7,424 bases of DNA, from NCBI GenBank assembly GCA_002372575.1, contig DFHC01000036.1:1-7424 (forward strand), written 5' to 3'. Positions 5,768-7,424 of the stretch are shown here, piece after piece. The notes under the pieces were generated by a model. That model made no database searches, was not told the origin of the DNA, and worked only from the letters and a program-made list of their open reading frames with translations. Within the stretch, counting starts at the first letter, position 1; the number at the start of each line of letters is the position of its first letter. Made by a program: the position numbers and the translations under genes. The stretch comes from a bacterium UBA3734. GTDB taxonomy: Bacteria > Bacteroidota > Bacteroidia > Bacteroidales > Bacteroidaceae.

Positions 5768-6640
5768 ATGACGACAAAAAACCGCACTTTACACCCCCTG
5801 ACCAACGAAACCGACATCATTGACAAGCTCGGGCTCGTGGTTTTCGACAACGTAAGACAGATGCCTATCTATGGCGAACCGTTCACGACGCCCTATACGG
5901 TCATCGTACTCAACCTGCAAGGCTGGCTCAAGACGGAATGTAACACGCGACCCGTCGTTTTCCGCAAACACGACATCGCCGTGCTCAGCCCTCACAACAT
6001 TCTTTGCGCCCATGAGTCGTCCGACGACTACAAGACCATGCTCATCGCCATATCGCCAACTTTCCAGGAAGAGGTGAAGCGTCGCCACCCAGCCATCTAT
6101 CGCGACAGCTACCATTATTACTACCGTCAGGACATTCCGCTCACGGACAAACAATTCAACACTGTTCACAGCATTTTTCTCCTGCTGCAGAGCGTGAGCC
6201 GTTCCGACAGCACACATCGTTGGGAAATGATGGGCAACCTGCTCGAGGTGCTATCGCTACTGCTGCAGGACTATCGCCACGAAAACGGCATCGCCGACCA
6301 CAGCCCGTCGCCGCGCGAAGAGTTGTTCATCAATTTCCATCAGGCCATCGTGGCGCATTTTCGCGAGAGCCGCGAAGTGAAGTTCTACGCCGATATGTTC
6401 CACCTCTCGCCAAGGCATTTTGCCACCGTCATTAAAAAGCAAACCAACGTGAACGCACTCGACTGGATTAGCAACTACGTCATCATCCAAGCCAAGTCGG
6501 CACTCGCTCGCTTCGACGTCAGCATCCAACAAGTGGCCTACGAGCTCGGATTTCCCGACCAAGCCACCTTCAGCCGCTATTTCAAACACAATACCGGCCT
6601 CTCGCCAAAAGAATTCAGGGAACAGAAAATTACGTGGTAG
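5768..6640 (+). CDS. AraC-family transcriptional regulator
   Basis: This cytosolic DNA-binding regulator is 290 aa from the ATG at 5768, which begins MTTKNRTLHP; a start at 5738 would add ten residues but those codons contain a -7 promoter element. The N-terminal half looks like a cupin-type sensor: YTVIVLNLQGWLKTE, then FRKHDIAVLSPHNI and MLIAISPTF. About the last 100 residues are the double helix-turn-helix. The first is FYADMFHLSPRHFATVIKKQ; the second ends with SIQQVAYELGFPDQATFSRYFKH and NTGLSPKEFREQ, the AraC signature. The effector is unknown. The gene is divergent from the secreted two-gene operon, across about 170 bases holding promoters for both sides, which makes that operon a plausible target; no operator repeats were proven. 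Stop codons of this gene and the YkvA-like gene converge with three bases between them. Confidence 0.9.
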   Translation: MTTKNRTLHPLTNETDIIDKLGLVVFDNVRQMPIYGEPFTTPYTVIVLNLQGWLKTECNTRPVVFRKHDIAVLSPHNILCAHESSDDYKTMLIAISPTFQEEVKRRHPAIYRDSYHYYYRQDIPLTDKQFNTVHSIFLLLQSVSRSDSTHRWEMMGNLLEVLSLLLQDYRHENGIADHSPSPREELFINFHQAIVAHFRESREVKFYADMFHLSPRHFATVIKKQTNVNALDWISNYVIIQAKSALARFDVSIQQVAYELGFPDQATFSRYFKHNTGLSPKEFREQKITW

Positions 6641-6643
6641 CCG

Positions 6644-7054
6644 CTACACCGGCGTTTCGTTGGGCTCCTCGGAAAACACGTCGTCGGCAGTCTGGATTTC
6701 GTCGTCGTCGAACCACGATGAGAGCCGAGCCTTCGCCTTCTCTTTCACGTCGTCGGGAACATCAATCCACACACGCTGCAACACGTACAGGAGCACGGCG
6801 AGGTCGTCGCCCAATCCGGCTATCGGAATAGCATCGGGCACGAGGTCGAGCGGACTGATCAGATAGCCGAGCGCGCCCACGATGTAAGCCTTGTCGCGCA
6901 GCGAGATATTCGGACTCTCGAGCGTATAATAAAGAATCAGGGCCGCATAGACCAACTTCACGCCGGCTCGCTTCGCCACGCGCGAAATTTTCTCGACAAA
7001 TCCACTTTCCGAGAATTTGTCCTTGTATTTCATGAAATCGGGAAGTTCTGACAT
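6644..7054 (-). CDS. YkvA / DUF1232 family membrane protein
   Basis: The 136-aa product carries the DUF1232 hallmark YLISPLDLVPDAIPIAGLGDD, in a hydrophobic region of about residues 35-95 (VYAALILYYTLES, then KAYIVGALGYLISPLDL, then LAVLLYVLQRVW). This suggests two or three membrane or membrane-associated helices. The C-terminus is acidic (DDDEIQTADDVFSEEPNE) and probably cytosolic. The biochemical role of the family is not established. The start MSELPDFMKYKDKF gives the usual amphipathic N-terminal helix; it follows a short AT-rich repeat region with no obvious ribosome site. It ends three bases from the AraC gene's stop on the opposite strand, and no terminator is visible in that gap. Confidence 0.88.
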   Translation of the reverse strand: MSELPDFMKYKDKFSESGFVEKISRVAKRAGVKLVYAALILYYTLESPNISLRDKAYIVGALGYLISPLDLVPDAIPIAGLGDDLAVLLYVLQRVWIDVPDDVKEKAKARLSSWFDDDEIQTADDVFSEEPNETPV

Positions 7055-7059
7055 ATTTT

Positions 7060-7089
7060 CAATTTACAATTGGACAATTTACAATTTAC
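7060..7089. repeat. AT-rich short direct repeats (CAATTTAC)
   Basis: CAATTTAC occurs at 7060-7067, 7075-7082 and 7082-7089. Together with the partial CAATTG it gives an ATTGTAAATTGT-like leader for the YkvA gene on the minus strand. Sequences of this type are scattered through Prevotella-like intergenic regions, from memory. It may contribute to the promoter, but no clean TAnnTTTG is present. Confidence 0.6.
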
Positions 7090-7106
7090 GATTTATTTGA
7101 CGATTC

Positions 7107-7165
7107 CACACTCCTCACTCCTCACTCCACACTCCTCACTCCACACTCCTCACTCCACACTCCTC
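7107..7165. repeat. 14-bp CACACTCCTCACTC tandem array
   Basis: Full units lie at 7107-7120, 7128-7141 and 7142-7155, with an extra half unit CTCACTC at 7121-7127 and a partial unit at 7156-7165. The 14-mer is itself two related 7-mers (CACACTC and CTCACTC). The strand bias is complete: pyrimidine-rich on plus, GAGTG-type on minus. It lies in the spacer between rnpB and the YkvA gene and codes for nothing I can support. Confidence 0.88.
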
Positions 7166-7197
7166 GAAATCCGGGAGGTGGGTTTAAAAAGAAACGC

Positions 7198-7424
7198 AGT
7201 GCCCCTGTAAGCCGGGTTCTGTACCTGACGAATCAGGTGCCTGTCATTTATCTACACCGCGAGTCACCCCGCGGCTCAAGCGTTCTACCCTCCGCCGCGG
7301 AAAAGATTCCCTCGGGCGGACAACCCTCATGTCGGCGGTTTACATGAACTTGCAGCCTCCAGTCGACACAGCCCGACGATCACCCGCCGGCTGGTGGTCT
7401 CTTACACCACCTTCTCACCCTTAC
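7198..7424 (-). ncRNA. rnpB: RNase P RNA, 3' part (5' end beyond window)
   Basis: This is the catalytic RNA of RNase P, which trims tRNA 5' leaders. On the minus strand the window edge reads TAAGGGTGAGAAGGTGG followed by TAAGAGACCACC, the conserved P11/P12 region. Further on come GAGGGTAGAACGCTTGAGCC, then TAGATAAATGA (CR-V, plus-strand 7244-7253), and near the end ACAGAACCCGGCTTACAG (7205-7222), the characteristic 3' part that pairs back to the 5' region. A 6-bp hairpin ACCTGA/TCAGGT with a UUCG loop (7223-7238) lies between the last two. The conserved 5' segment containing GAGGAAAGTCC is not in the window, so roughly the first third is missing. The exact 3' end is approximate; a TTTCTTTTT stretch at about 7183-7191 could assist termination, but no hairpin is clear. 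Confidence 0.93.

Noticed and set aside
5789..6589. Minus-strand frames inside the AraC-family gene
   Set aside because: The plus-strand product has clear AraC motifs; the antisense frames do not resemble proteins.
7107..7165. Possible CRISPR array
   Set aside because: Units are only 14 bp, contiguous and without unique spacers, and no cas genes are present.

Overview
This window most likely comes from the chromosome of a member of the Bacteroidota, probably Prevotella or a near relative. The grounds are: several TAnnTTTG-type -7 promoter elements with no strong Shine-Dalgarno sites; very short LIGC lipoprotein signals; a protein ending in a strand pattern like a type IX secretion (T9SS) C-terminal domain; an AlbA_2/ATPase/wHTH protein with the short-repeat linker common in this phylum; and an rnpB gene. 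The genus is inferred from style and has not been tested by alignment.

Layout, left to right. (1) Bases 1-1417 (+) hold most of an AlbA_2 (Schlafen-like) / HATPase_c_4 / winged-helix protein whose start lies before the window. It carries an in-frame 12-bp tandem repeat. (2) Bases 1418-3125 are visibly AT-rich and gene-poor, and look like accessory DNA. They hold an unidentified coding remnant, a tRNA gene on the minus strand with a threonine-type UGU anticodon but a class II long variable arm, a tiny ORF coupled to a small lipoprotein gene, and a second lipoprotein gene. The two lipoproteins share nearly the same promoter, leader and signal peptide but have unrelated mature parts. (3) Bases 3125-5655 (-) are GC-richer. 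They form a two-gene secreted-protein operon: a 133-aa protein with a T9SS-like tail, overlapping by ATGA with a 657-aa right-handed beta-helix protein of the Cthe_2159/DUF4353 carbohydrate-binding kind. Two hairpin-plus-T-tract terminators follow. (4) Divergent from this operon is an AraC-family regulator (+). It converges, with only three bases between stop codons, on a YkvA/DUF1232 membrane protein (-). (5) The right edge holds AT-rich and CACTC-type short tandem repeats and then the 3' two thirds or so of RNase P RNA (rnpB, -), cut by the window end.

How the parts may work together: the two secreted proteins are translationally coupled and probably act at the cell surface on acidic polysaccharide. 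The divergent AraC gene is a natural candidate regulator, but no operator could be proven. The lipoprotein pair looks like a leader-plus-signal-peptide cassette carrying different payloads. The most unusual items are the class II tRNA with a UGU anticodon, the shared-leader lipoprotein pair with its coupled micro-ORF, and the cargo-less T9SS-like carrier coupled to a beta-helix protein that lacks such a tail.
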